From Neoarius graeffei (lineage: Eukaryota > Chordata > Actinopteri > Siluriformes > Ariidae), in the NCBI RefSeq assembly GCF_027579695.1, contig NC_083592.1, forward strand, positions 36,462,714-36,526,713: DNA of 64,000 nt. The letters are read 5' to 3'. The notes under the pieces were generated by a model. That model did no database searches. It was not told the DNA's origin and saw nothing but the letters and a program-made list of their open reading frames with translations. Position numbers and translations under genes: made by a program. Below are positions 1 through 12,000 of the stretch, in pieces. Numbering within the stretch: position 1 is the first letter of the stretch; each line of letters opens with the position of its first letter.

Positions 1-872
1 AAAGCCAGCACAGTTCTGGAAGAACATTCTTTGGACAGGTGAAACCAAGATCAACCTCTACCAGAATGATGGAAAGAAAAAAGTATGGTGAAGGTGTGGT
101 ACAGCTCATGATCCAAAGCATACCACATCATCTGTAAAACACGGCGGAGGCAGTGTGATGGCTTGGGCATGCATGGCTGCCAGTGGCACTGGGTCGCTAG
201 TGTTTATTGATGATGTGACACAGGACAGAAGCAGCCGGATGAATTCTGAGGTCTTCAGAGACATACTGTGTGCTCAAATCCAGCCAAATGCAGCCAAACT
301 GATTGGTCGGCGTTTCATAATACAGATGGGCAATGACCCAAAACATAAAGCCAAAGCAACCCAGGAGTTTATAAAAGCAAAGAAGTGGAATATTCTTGAA
401 TGGCCAAGTCAGTCACCTGATCTCAACCCAATTGAGCATGCATTTCACTTGTTAAAGACTAAACTTCAGACAGAAAGGCCCACAAACAAACAGCAACTGA
501 AAACCGCTGCAGTAAAGGCCTGGCAGAGCATTAAAAAGGAGGAAACACAGCGTCTGGTGATGTCCATGAGTTCAAGACTTCAGGCAGTCATTGCCAACAG
601 AGGGTTTTCAACCAAGTATTAGAAATGAACATTTTATTTACAATTATTTAATTTGTCCAATTACTTTTGAGCCCCTGAAATGAAGGGATTGTGTTTAGAA
701 AATGCTTTAGTTCCTCACATTTTTATACAATCATTTTGTTCAACCCACTGAATTAAAGCCGAAAGTCTGAACTTCAACTGCATCTGAATTGTTTTGTTCA
801 AAATTCATTGTGGTAATGTACAGAACCAAAATTAGAAAAATGTTTCTGTCCAAATATTTATGGACCTAACTG
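1..872 (+). mobile_element. Tc1-like transposon, 3' part
   Basis: Truncated by the window edge. The 3' terminus ends ...TGGACCTAACTG before a TA. The transposase C-terminal half is at 155-622 (see separate entry). Confidence 0.85.
155..622 (+). pseudogene. Tc1-like transposase C-terminal half, catalytically dead
   Basis: Reads MMAWACMAASGTGSLVF, then [15 protein letters not shown]. The second catalytic Asp of the DD34E triad, normally in DNDPKH, is Gly here (QMGNDPKH), 34 residues before the retained Glu, so this copy cannot cut. Upstream coding sequence is broken by a stop (gtatggtgaaggtg near 85). Confidence 0.88.
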
Positions 873-904
873 TACATCCATTCCTATGTTTGAGGCCTGT
901 AACA

Positions 905-1565
905 CATTCTAAAAACAAGTTGGGACGGGAGCAATTTAGGGCTAGTAATGAGATAAAACAATTAAATAATGATGTGATTTGAAACAGATGATATCAACAG
1001 GTGAGTCATGATTTGGTACAAAAGCAGTATCCAGGAAAAGACTAGTCTTTGAGGAGCAAAGATGGACCGATGATCTCCAGGTTGTCAAGAAATGCATGAG
1101 AAAATGATTGAAATATTAAAAAACATGTTCCTCAAAGAAAGATAGGAAGGGATTTGGATATTTCGCCCTCTACGGTGCATATTATTATTAAACGAGTCAA
1201 GGAATCTGGAGGAATTTCGGTGCGTAAAGGGCAAGGGCACAAGCCTAAGCTGAACACCTGTGTGCAATCTCCGATCCCTCAGACAGCACTGCATCAAGGC
1301 ATCAAGAACTGTTAAAGGTGTCTGTCCCCTCTGCCCCCAGTAGAGAACGTGTGGCAAATTTTGAAATGAAAAATACCGTAAGATATTGACGACACTGACT
1401 GCTGCACACCTTAAGACCTGTTTGCAGGAAGAAAGGGACAAAATCACACCTGAAACACTTCATCACTTGCCGTCTTCAGTCCCTAAACACCTTTTAAGTG
1501 TTGTGAGAAGGAATGGCAACATTATAAAGTAGTAAATGCTTTACCGTCCCAACTTTTTTGAAATC
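905..1565. mobile_element. Non-autonomous Tc1/mariner-type remnant
   Basis: Inverted termini AAGTTGGGACGG (about 915) and CCGTCCCAACTT (about 1545). The degraded interior still resembles transposase DNA (e.g. the region of 1130-1230), but no frame is open. Confidence 0.6.
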
Positions 1566-1828
1566 TATTTATATTAACTAACAATATATTGACTATTAGC
1601 TAAGTATCTGCATAGGTAGCTTGCTTACAGTCTGTGTACTTTATTAGGAAATGTAAAGGTGTGCCAGTTATTAAATAATGGAGTGGAATGCTGCCTCTGA
1701 GGCAGATTTGAGTCAACTAACAATAATAAAATCCAGCATTTTTTGCTTCTCAGGCAATTTAATGATACTGATTGGTGATTTTTCACATGAACTTCATGGA
1801 ACACAGGCAAATGATGTTATTGACGTAC

Positions 1829-1929
1829 CACGTTTTTAGCATTAACGTTCACAGCCCGTCCTAAAAGCTTCATGGTTTCCACATCGTTCCTTTTTGCTGC
1901 TTCGATGTATTCTTTTTCTGTCTGTAGCA
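1829..1929 (-). CDS. ankdd1b: ankyrin gene coding exon 2
   Basis: 101 nt, phase 1/0, donor GTG|GTACGT. Carries the first helices of an ankyrin repeat (YIEAAKRNDVETMKLL). Confidence 0.65.
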
Positions 1930-2299
1930 CTAGAGCAAAGAAGCAAATGACGAATAAACCGAGCCATTTATCTTAGTTGTTTAGGCTGTCTTCATCAATA
2001 AATATAATGCATACTGAACAAAACAACAATCACTTCAACTATAAAGAAATAATTGTTTAAAGTGGTTCAAAACAACCAGGCTGCTCCTAAACAATTCAAC
2101 TAATTCTGTATTCCAGGGTGTACTTACACATCTCCACATTATCGAAATCTGTGTTTGGCTCTGGCTCTTTCTGGAGGATGAAATCTGTGAAATCTTTAAC
2201 ATGCTCTGAATTAATCCATGTTTTAGGATTCAACTTTTCCTTTTTCACCAGAGGATGCTTCATTATTCTGTTTTTCAAAGCCAAAACTCGGTCCTCCAT
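1829..2299 (-). CDS. ankdd1b: ankyrin-repeat gene, 5' part (probable ankdd1b; two exons)
   Basis: Two exons on the minus strand, 2299-2128 and 1929-1829, spliced in phase (GAGATGT|GTAAGT to CTCTAG|TGCTAC). They encode 91 residues starting MEDRVLALKNRIMKHPLVKK and ending in the start of an ankyrin repeat: EKEYIEAAKRNDVETMKLLG, then RAVNVNAKNV. The gene runs off the left edge; later exons are not in the window. The EAA-x-N-DVETM...VNVNAKN pattern matches the first ankyrin repeat of ANKDD1-type proteins. In mammals ANKDD1B follows POLK on the same strand, as here. Family membership is fairly clear; the exact orthologue is inferred from position, and another ankyrin family is possible. Confidence 0.62.
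2128..2299 (-). CDS. ankdd1b: ankyrin gene coding exon 1
   Basis: 57 codons plus one base; ATG complementary to 2297-2299 in context ACCATGGAG. Lys-rich, no recognised domain, ending KEPEPNTDFDNVEM before the GTAAGT donor. Confidence 0.6.
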
Positions 2300-2779
2300 G
2301 GTGCACAAGCTCCTTAAACAGAAAATGGTTTTCGAAGCAGTTGGGTTTATTTGCTGTAGAAGGCTACACCCAAGGAAATTTACTCTTACACAAAGTACAT
2401 ACAGGTAATGTGCAAACAATAGCTGACTGTAGTACTGACTAGCTCAGGGAAAGCTTTTGCTCATGCCAATTTAGAACAGAAGTGGGACATGATACAGTAG
2501 GTTTTTCCTGATGTAAAAAAAAAAAAAAAAATGAGACCACGATAAATCATTTCAAAACTTTTCCCAAACTTTAATGTGACCTATAACCTGTACAATTGAA
2601 TTGAAAAACAAATCTGTTAGGGGGAAAAACATTTAAAAAAAAAAAAAAAACATGTACAATAAGCTGGTTGCATAAGTGTGCACACCCTTAAACTAATACT
2701 TTGTTGAAGCACCTTTTGATTGAATTACAGCATTCAGTCTTTTTGGGTTCACACCTGCCATCAATTAAAATGACTCTGA

Positions 2780-3855
<1,076 letters not shown>

Positions 3856-3864
3856 TTTAAGGGT

Positions 3865-4357
3865 ATAATGTCTCCGACCAGACATGATCATTGTTTCAGA
3901 TGCCACCAAACAATTGATCATTCTGGAACTCACAGTTCCCTGGGAAGAACGCATGGAGGAGGCAAATGAGAGGAAGCGTGCCAAGTACCAGGAGCTGGTG
4001 GAGGAGTGCAGGAGCCAAGGCTGGAAGACCTACTGCGAACCCCTGGAGGTTGGATGCCGAGGATTTGCAGGGCGGTCCCTCTGCAAAGTCCTCACCATGC
4101 TGGGCCTTACTGGTGAGGCAAAGAGGAAGGCCATCAGGTCTGCAACTGAAGCCGCAGAAAGAGCCACAAGATGGCTTTGGATCAAGAGGGCTGATCCGTG
4201 GACGAATGCTGCTGGGATACAGGCCAGAGTCTGATCACCTCCGGTCGGGTCGCCTGGGCGAGGGTGTCTGATGTTAAAAGACCCGAAACACCCAGTGACC
4301 CCAGGTTAAATCACTGATGATGTATCCCAGCGCATCAGCAAGATGTATCCTTCACCA
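3865..4357 (+). mobile_element. Nested 3' fragment of an RT-associated element (nuclease-like C-terminus)
   Basis: Encodes (3884-4234) a piece reading ILELTVPWEERMEEANERKR ... YCEPLEVGCRGF ... RWLWIKRADPW. This is a conserved segment found at the C-terminus of reverse-transcriptase-bearing mobile ORFs in fish and cnidarians. The LELTVPWE core resembles a PD-(D/E)XK nuclease motif (inference). It is flanked by TAAGGGT on both sides (3858-3864 and 4358-4364), so it looks like a 5'-truncated insertion into the Tc1 3' region. Confidence 0.65.
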
Positions 4358-4545
4358 TAAGGGTGTGCACACTTATGCAACCAGCTTATTGTACTTTTTT
4401 TATGTTTTTCCCCGTAACAGATTTGTTTTTTCAATTGAATTGTACAGGTTATAGGTCACATTAACAGTGGGAAAAGTTTTGAAATTATCTATCGTGGTCT
4501 CATTTTTTTACATCAGAAAAAAAATCCTATCATTTTAACGGGATG

Positions 4546-5130
4546 TGTACACTTTTTATATCCACTGCGTGTGTGTATATAAAATATTACATTTTTATCT
4601 TTATACTGTATAGTCAGCTTGTTTTGGGGATTTTTTTTTTTTTTAATTCTATCTTGTGTTGTACAGTGTGTTTTTCTTTTTACTTGTCTCATAACTTGCT
4701 GCTGTAACAATTTCCGAGCTTGGGATCAATAAAGTAAATCTATCAATACAAATTCTATACATGTAATGCAATATTTATACATGAAATGTATGGAAGTATT
4801 TGTCTTCAAATATGAAAATGAGCTGTGAAAGTACTGATGGAAGCCAATATCATGAGAAGAATGTTTTAATTTTTCACATGATGCATTTTAAACAAATCTG
4901 TAAAATATTAAATGTGCTATATTACAACATTTAATTTCAAACCATTTATTAAAAAAATTATATCAACTAAGTGCTGATTTATGGTTTTGATCCTTCTAGA
5001 TTTCTACATACAGTATATGGTCTAAAGTGCTTTGTTTGTGTTTAATAATTAAATACTTCTCATAGTACAGCACACAAGGCAAAAGTGCAAGCATTGTATT
5101 ACAAACATAACACAATCAGATCTGATAGAG
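4546..5130. other. AT-rich intergenic stretch
   Basis: No coding or repeat signature recognised; contains homopolymer T runs. Confidence 0.5.
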
Positions 5131-5131
5131 C

Positions 5132-5134
<3 letters not shown>

Positions 5135-5199
<65 letters not shown>
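5135..5199. repeat. (AT)n microsatellite, 65 bp
   Basis: Uninterrupted AT dinucleotides, directly abutting the long-TIR element at 5200. A shorter AT run (about 5800-5820) abuts its other end. Confidence 0.97.
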
Positions 5200-5202
<3 letters not shown>

Positions 5203-5799
5203 TGATTCCACGCTTATGGGTACTGAAATGGGGACATGAACTTATTCACCTAAAACCATTTCTTTTTTTACCATCAGGTCACAAAAAATGTAATCTTTAA
5301 TGAATGATATGTTAAAAGATAACTTTAATTTTCTGAGATGTAATAAAAACATATTTATATGCCAAAGTCGAGCCTATGAGTTCCAAAATGATGTCTGTTA
5401 CATTACTTCTGTTACGATTGTCCATCTCGCGTCTGTTACAAATTAATTACAATCTAGCTATATACCATGTTAATCTTATTGAAAGAATGTGTATGTTTAT
5501 TCTACTACACATGTTTATTAATTATATTTGCTAAAACATCACCTTCCTATGTTTCAAAAAGTCATTCTACATTGTTAAAATTGAGAATATATATGTCCAC
5601 AACACTTCTGTTACGTTCTGACTTTGGCATATAAATATGTTTTTATTACATCTCAGAAAATTAAAGTTATCTTTTAACATATCATTCATTAAAGATTACA
5701 TGTTTTGTGACCTGATGGTAAAAAAAGAAATGGTTTTAGGTGAATTTTTAAAAATAAGTTCATGTCCCCATTTCAGTACCCATAAGCGTGGAATCACTC
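5200..5799. mobile_element. Long-TIR foldback MITE inserted in (TA)n
   Basis: Arms 5200-5369 and 5620-5799 are near-perfect reverse complements (outer end GAGTGATTCCACGC), with a 250-bp unique loop. TA runs on both sides suggest insertion into a TA microsatellite. No ORF. Confidence 0.88.
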
Positions 5800-5968
5800 A
5801 TATATATATATATATATATATTCCATCCAAAATGGAAGTTCAGCAAAACATCTTGACTCATGATGTTTTTTTTTAAATATTCATTACTTCATTGACAGCT
5901 GCACTGCCTGGTCTGTACCTGCTATCAGGTGTAGCAGACACAGACACCAAGAGATAAGATGAAGCAAG

Positions 5969-6071
5969 TTAAAATTTCTGATTTCTGTTCCCCTTGAAGA
6001 ATTTATCAATGGTGTGTCTTGTACTGATGGCTTTGGTTTTCTTTGAGGGAGGAGGTGGTGGTGATCCTCGT
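5969..6071 (-). CDS. polk: polk terminal coding exon 14 (residues 876-909, stop)
   Basis: Acceptor ATTGCAG|ACG; stop TAA is complementary to 5969-5971. Encodes [16 protein letters not shown] (proline run and basic nuclear-localisation-like patch), then RHTIDKFF, matching the non-canonical PCNA-interacting box at the end of mammalian POLK (KHTLDIFF). A short extra tail KGNRNQKF follows. Confidence 0.92.
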
Positions 6072-9000
6072 CTGCAATTAAAAGGCATGAAAAATATATA
6101 TATTCAATTGTCCTGAAGTTGTGTTCTTATTTAACAGGTCATTCATAGCTACCATGGCTGTACAAATAAGTAAAAGGACCTGACCTTTTGCTCTTTCCTC
6201 TTGCAGTCGAGTCCTTCTCATGACCTGCAAAATAATCAATGTATTCAAACAGCATAAGAAAAATGTTCAATGAAAAATATACAGTATGCCAAGACATAGC
6301 CTAACACATTCCAATACTGAATTTACAGTATATTTCTCAGTATTGTAAATTATTATACATACAGGACACTTTTTCCATGGAATAAAAACGTGTTCTATTC
6401 CCTTCTAGCAGGTTTCATCCATTTGGTTCGACAACATGCAATATTGTTAGCATATCGCTTACCCTACACATATAACGTCACTCTACCCAATGGAGAATGA
6501 GCGTTGAATATGGTTTATGATATTGCAGGTTGTCAAGACAACGTGGCGTCACACGTCGGAGCTGATGCAAATATCCAATGAGAGAGTTTTCTGCTGCGCA
6601 TGCGCAGAAGCATTTCTTTGTTTGCCGGGAAAGAAGGAGGTTAGGCTAATCCAGTGCTATTAAGCACTAAATAAATAAACTGAAACTAAAGACGTATTGA
6701 ACACCTGAAAGGCTACCAAAACTTCATCAGATATTCTTCACACATATGTGTCAGATAACGGAATCCAGGGACATGTCGGCCCGGGGGCATTTTGAGTTAT
6801 TGACAGATTCAGAAAGTACAGTTTCTAAGCTTTCCAATGATGCCTTCCATGTGGAGATCTGACAATATTTGAAGAATGTGTGGCCTTTTGAAAGTGTATA
6901 CCTCTTAAAACAGAAAAGGGAGAAAATCGCCCTCAAAGTTTTCCATCTCAGCTACTCTGGGTGTAGGGCGGGCACATAATGGTGCTCATTTGCATGACAT
7001 TAAGGAAAGCCCTACCCCCTACTAGCTAGCACGATGCTACTTTTATGTAAACAAAGATCATCACGTCAATTTTCCTTCCATGTAAAGTATGCCCAAAACA
7101 ATTATGAAGTACAAAAATAAGTCCTAAAGTATACTTTAACATTTTGTGGTTGAAAAATTACTCACACCGTAAGAAAGAAAGATAGCACGATGATGACACA
7201 ACTAACACAATGCTAGTTTCATGTAACCAAACCACAACACTCTCCGTTACATGCAAAAATAACCACACAGCCTTAGATTAATAAAAACTTACTCCATCAG
7301 AAAGAGAAACGTCGCCTTGCACACACCAATGCCTCCGATGGAATAATGTAGTCCTAGAACACTTCCTTTTGGTTGCGGTTTTATTGCTAGAAATGGTTAT
7401 CTCCGATGTAACTACCGTGCGTCTGTTTGCTTCGCGGTGTTTCAGCTCCTCTGCGCTCTGTTTAGCTGGCTCATTCCATAGTGAAATTACATGCCTGTAT
7501 GCAGCTAAGTAGCCACGAGCTCAGCTCGTATCATACAGCTGATTGGCGGAAAAAAAACCCCCAAAAGACTTAAATCATCATGTGAATGGCCCATATGGTA
7601 ATTTACCCACACCCCCCAGCAGGCTACAGTCCTGACAAAAACGAGACAATTTGCAACAAAAAATGTATGCTTTTCCAACAAAACAATCTATTATCTGAAA
7701 TACTGATTGCATTCTTCAAGATCTCAACTTGCACATTATGGAAAAAAACGAAAATCACAAATTTCGAAAAAAAATGCTTCTTTTGCGATTATCTCGGATT
7801 CGTTTCGGCCGACATGCGTCCCTGGATTCGGAGAGGCGTCACATTTACAAGCAGTAGCGAACCGTCACTATTCAAGCTGGGACTTGAGCTCAGCCAAAAC
7901 TTAGCCAGACACCAGAAAAGTAACAGGGCAAAGGATTTTGCAAGGGATTAGCGGCAGGCTGCCAGGTCGTGCCGTTGTGTGTAGTTGTTGATGTTGATTT
8001 TAAAAGTAACTCAGTAAATTACACAGGGAAATGAATACTTAAGTATGAGTGAAAAATACTGTGGCGAGCGGCATGGAAGAAGAGTCTGGAGACCGAAATC
8101 TTAGTTTCTCGGTCGTTAGCCTGCGCTACTTGCTCTCGATAGCACTGGCTTGACCGCTTTATTAGCATTCGCTAACACTACTGATGAACGCTACACCAGC
8201 TGGAAGGTGACGCCACTGCTGCGCTGACAGCGCTGACTCGCGGTTAAGCTCGCGTTGGCCTTCAAGAAGGTTGAGGGCAATAAATTTTTGGTCCTTCCCA
8301 CTATAAATCAAAATCTGATTGGTTAATTCATCCGTCACTTCCGACATAAACACACACTGCCATGGCCTTCTGTCCCAGCAATGAAGTCCTAACCACTGGG
8401 TGAGCCGACTCTAAAAACTCTTCTCAGCCTAGAGACAACAAACAAAAAAAATCTCATTGGATAACTCGATTTTAATGTTTTCAGGACAGTAACCCTTTCA
8501 TTTCTGAAGCTAATTTGATAGAAAATGAGGCCAAATTCGAATCAGAAGAAAATATCATGAAATGATGAAAGAATGAAAATAATTAAAGATTGAAAGAAAT
8601 TAAATTTAACATTTGAAATGCTGATATGTTTGGGCCTTCTCTGAAGGCCTAGAAGGCCCTGATGGTTCTCCTTTGTTTACAAGAGAAAAACATACCAACA
8701 GACATTGAAAAACTGGAAAAGAGAATATGTATGTATAATAATAGTGGCTTTTTTGTGGTATATCAGATATATTCCATTCAGCTAGCATGATATTGAACTC
8801 ATTCACTATCATGCTAGCTGAATGGAATATATCTGATATACCACTCAAAGCCAGCCAATATTATTTAAGTATTCCCTGAAGACACTGACCTTTGATTCTG
8901 GAATCTCTTGGAGGAACGGCTTCTCTAAACTCCGAAAGCACTTCCTGATTCAGACACATATCCACATGATGGTTGAAGAGAACGAGGTCATCAGTATCCT

Positions 9001-12000
9001 GAGCCTGGTTGCACACTGGACATGTCAAAGTGGACACATTCGTGTCCAGTGACTGACTAATAGCTTGAACTGAACTAGCTGCTTGGAGGAAAGATACAGA
9101 TCCTGAATCACTCATGGCTTCATGAGGTACAAGAGAACGCTTTTCACGCGTGCTTGTAAAGCGTTTAAAAAATGGCGTTCTAAAATCAGAATGGGCATCG
9201 TTTTCAAAAACGGGTGTGGAGGTACTGGTGTAAGGCCCTTCATCGTTTCTTTTCAATACCGATGTCCTGCTTCCTGAGCTCAAATCTGTGATTTTATGAT
9301 GAACATGATCTTTTTCTACTTCATCTTGCTTGCCCAGTAGTTTCTCTTCCTCACATTCATCCATGGATGTGTTTTTCTTGTCCAGTTCACTGCTAAGACA
9401 CTTGTCTATATGTTGGTTGAATGATGACAGGCCTTTAGTTTCTATTTCACTGAAGCACACGGGACACGTAAAACACTGCATGTTTGTAGACTGTGTTTTT
9501 GTTTGGGTTGTATATGATACTGTGTTTGTTTTGGACACACTTGAGTCAGCTTTGGCTGCAGTTTCATCTGTATCCGGATGTTTTATCCATGTGCATGTCC
9601 GAGTTTCTTCCGTTTTGACTGTTGCTTTGTGGGTTGGAACAATAAAGGCAGGGTTATTTGCTGAATCTATGGCTAAACATTTAGATATTTTGTCTGCAGA
9701 TGTTTCTTCTTGCTCATATTGTTTTTGCAGCCTCTTTGCATGAGCCTTCTGGAAAAAGGTCTGTTGCTGAGATTCAGTAGTGCAACCAGATTCTGTCCGC
9801 CACTTACTGAATGGTTTAGATTTCTCCTCTATAAATGAAGGACTTCTGGTCTCAGGACACTGTTCCCTTGTTGAATTGACACTAGAACCCAACACGCTGC
9901 TGATTTCTGATTTGGATGGCTGAGCTGGACCGCTAGAATCTGATGCTATCTTCAGAAACCCCACAATGCTTTTCTGCAGGGGCTGTTTATCATCAATACT
10001 GATGAAGCTTGAAATCCTAACACCTAGTAAAGAGAAAGAGAGAGAACTTGTATAAAGATCGGAAAGAAAAAAAATTAAGGTTTTAGAAGATTCAAGGACA
10101 GAAAGAAAAGCAACGTATATAAAACACGCAATACAAACGGCATTATTCTTCATTAGCGATGTCGAGAAAACGTACCACACTGAAAAGCAAAACCTTCACT
10201 GCATCGCTCTTATGAAGTACTGCTTTATCTCTTGAACGAAAAACTATTAACGGGATTGCATTTTAGGAATTAAATGCTGAACTCGTACCAGAAGTGAATA
10301 TAATCCGTGTTCGAAAGCAATCCGTGCCACAGGCTGTATAACACTTCATTAGTCAAAATCTACGTCAAAAAGTGCTACACGCTGAAAAGTGACATCTTCA
10401 TTGCATTGCTCTTGCAGTGATGGATCTCTTTCGTAAGAATGCATCAGCAAAGTGTTGCTTTTTTAAAGAATTAAATGCTGACTTCGCATTTTTCCCCCCA
10501 CTGCTGTAACTGCATTTCACTCTGGGAGTGAAAGGTAAACAGCAAAGTGCTGTTGCACTGAGTGGTGATGTTGAGACATTAACAGAGCTCTTAAATTTGA
10601 CGCATTCTTCAACAGATAAAGAAATCTTGTCTAGTGTTGGTAATCGTGTCATTAAGGGTAATTACTTGCTACTATTTCTCTATCTAAAGACAGGAAGAAA
10701 AAAAAAAACTGGATCCTGTCAACAAAGTAGTGAAGCAACCTGATGTTATGACATTAACCAGAGATGTTAATGGGAACACAAAATAATTTTTGTCACTTGA
10801 GTAAATAAGAGAAAACTAGATAGATAGTGTGACTAAAGTCACAGTGATTTGCGCTAGCTTTCACAAACCGGGACGTCTGGTCACCGTACCCTATAGATCC
10901 GGAACGGTAAGAGATAGAGAATGATGCTTAGTGAGGGAAAAAAAGGCCTGTTTTTTAAGGATCATTCCGGTTCAGTGATCCAGATCAGCACCAAAAGTCA
11001 TAGCAACTTAATTCAGCCCAGCAGTATTCTTCATGTGAAATTTGGTGATGATTGGTTGAAAACTGAGGGAGAAATAGCAGAGGTGGACAAAGTACCCAAC
11101 TTCATTACTGAAGTCAAAGTACAGATCCGACTGGTCAAATGTTACTCCGATACAAGTGAAAATTGTACAGCCATTTTTACTCAAGTAAATAAGTACTGAA
11201 GTACTTGCTTTTAAAAATACTTAAGTATTAAAAGTACATTTTCTGTCAACGCATCGTTGTATTATTGCCACAACGCTTACAAAACCTAATGCCATCACCA
11301 AAGACAGAAATGTGAATTCACAAAATGAACGCATACTGTGCTGTCATGGTGGTTTAATATTAAGCTAGCTAGTCAGTGAAACTCCATCTGACATGCTAGT
11401 AAACGCTTTCCAAATTTGGAATCATATTGGGTAGCTAACGCTACTAGAAAAGAAAGATTTCTACATTCTGTTTATTTGGCAAGATTATGCTAAAACACAT
11501 TTCTGAAAGGACTTCAGATAAGTTAACATTATTCATGTTAGCATAACTCCGTGTTTACATGCTAACTAACAGTGTCCGAGTTAACTAGCCATGTGTAAAC
11601 GTTAGCCGTGGACAAGGCTGCGGCAACTTGGCGGGAAAATCCATAGAAAGTCATTTGACTAACCAGACTGCATAGCTATTGCACCGTTATCGCTAGCTCT
11701 AAAAGCACAGACAACTTCATTACAAGTTTTCTCTTGGAATAAAACGTTTATATCCCTCGATATGCTTCCGCAGGTTGGACGGCAAGTTTTTGAACGCCGT
11801 GATGTGGTTCGTTTTCTGCAAACAAAGCAAACATTTAAAACAAAATGAATCTTTAATCCTTTCAGAAAACTGAAACATGGGTTCTAGCTATAGCCATGGG
11901 TGCGTACATTCCCCAGAAGAGCCGCCTCCTTCCATTCTGCCATCAACTGATCATGTTTAATAATGCTGCTGAGATCACTGAGCTTGATTTTATACAGTCT

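Noticed and set aside
1085..1447. Minus-strand 120-codon ORF
   Set aside because: Lies across a degraded Tc1/mariner remnant with no recognisable protein; transposase-like traces are on the other strand.
5100..5260. ORF of repeated Ile-Tyr through the AT run
   Set aside because: Translation of a dinucleotide microsatellite; no protein evidence.
9330..9743. Plus-strand ORF of 137 codons
   Set aside because: Antisense shadow of polk exon 12, whose UBZ fingers and splice phases are clear.
10398..11199. Short ORFs in polk intron 11
   Set aside because: No domain, no splice-site agreement and no conservation signal visible.
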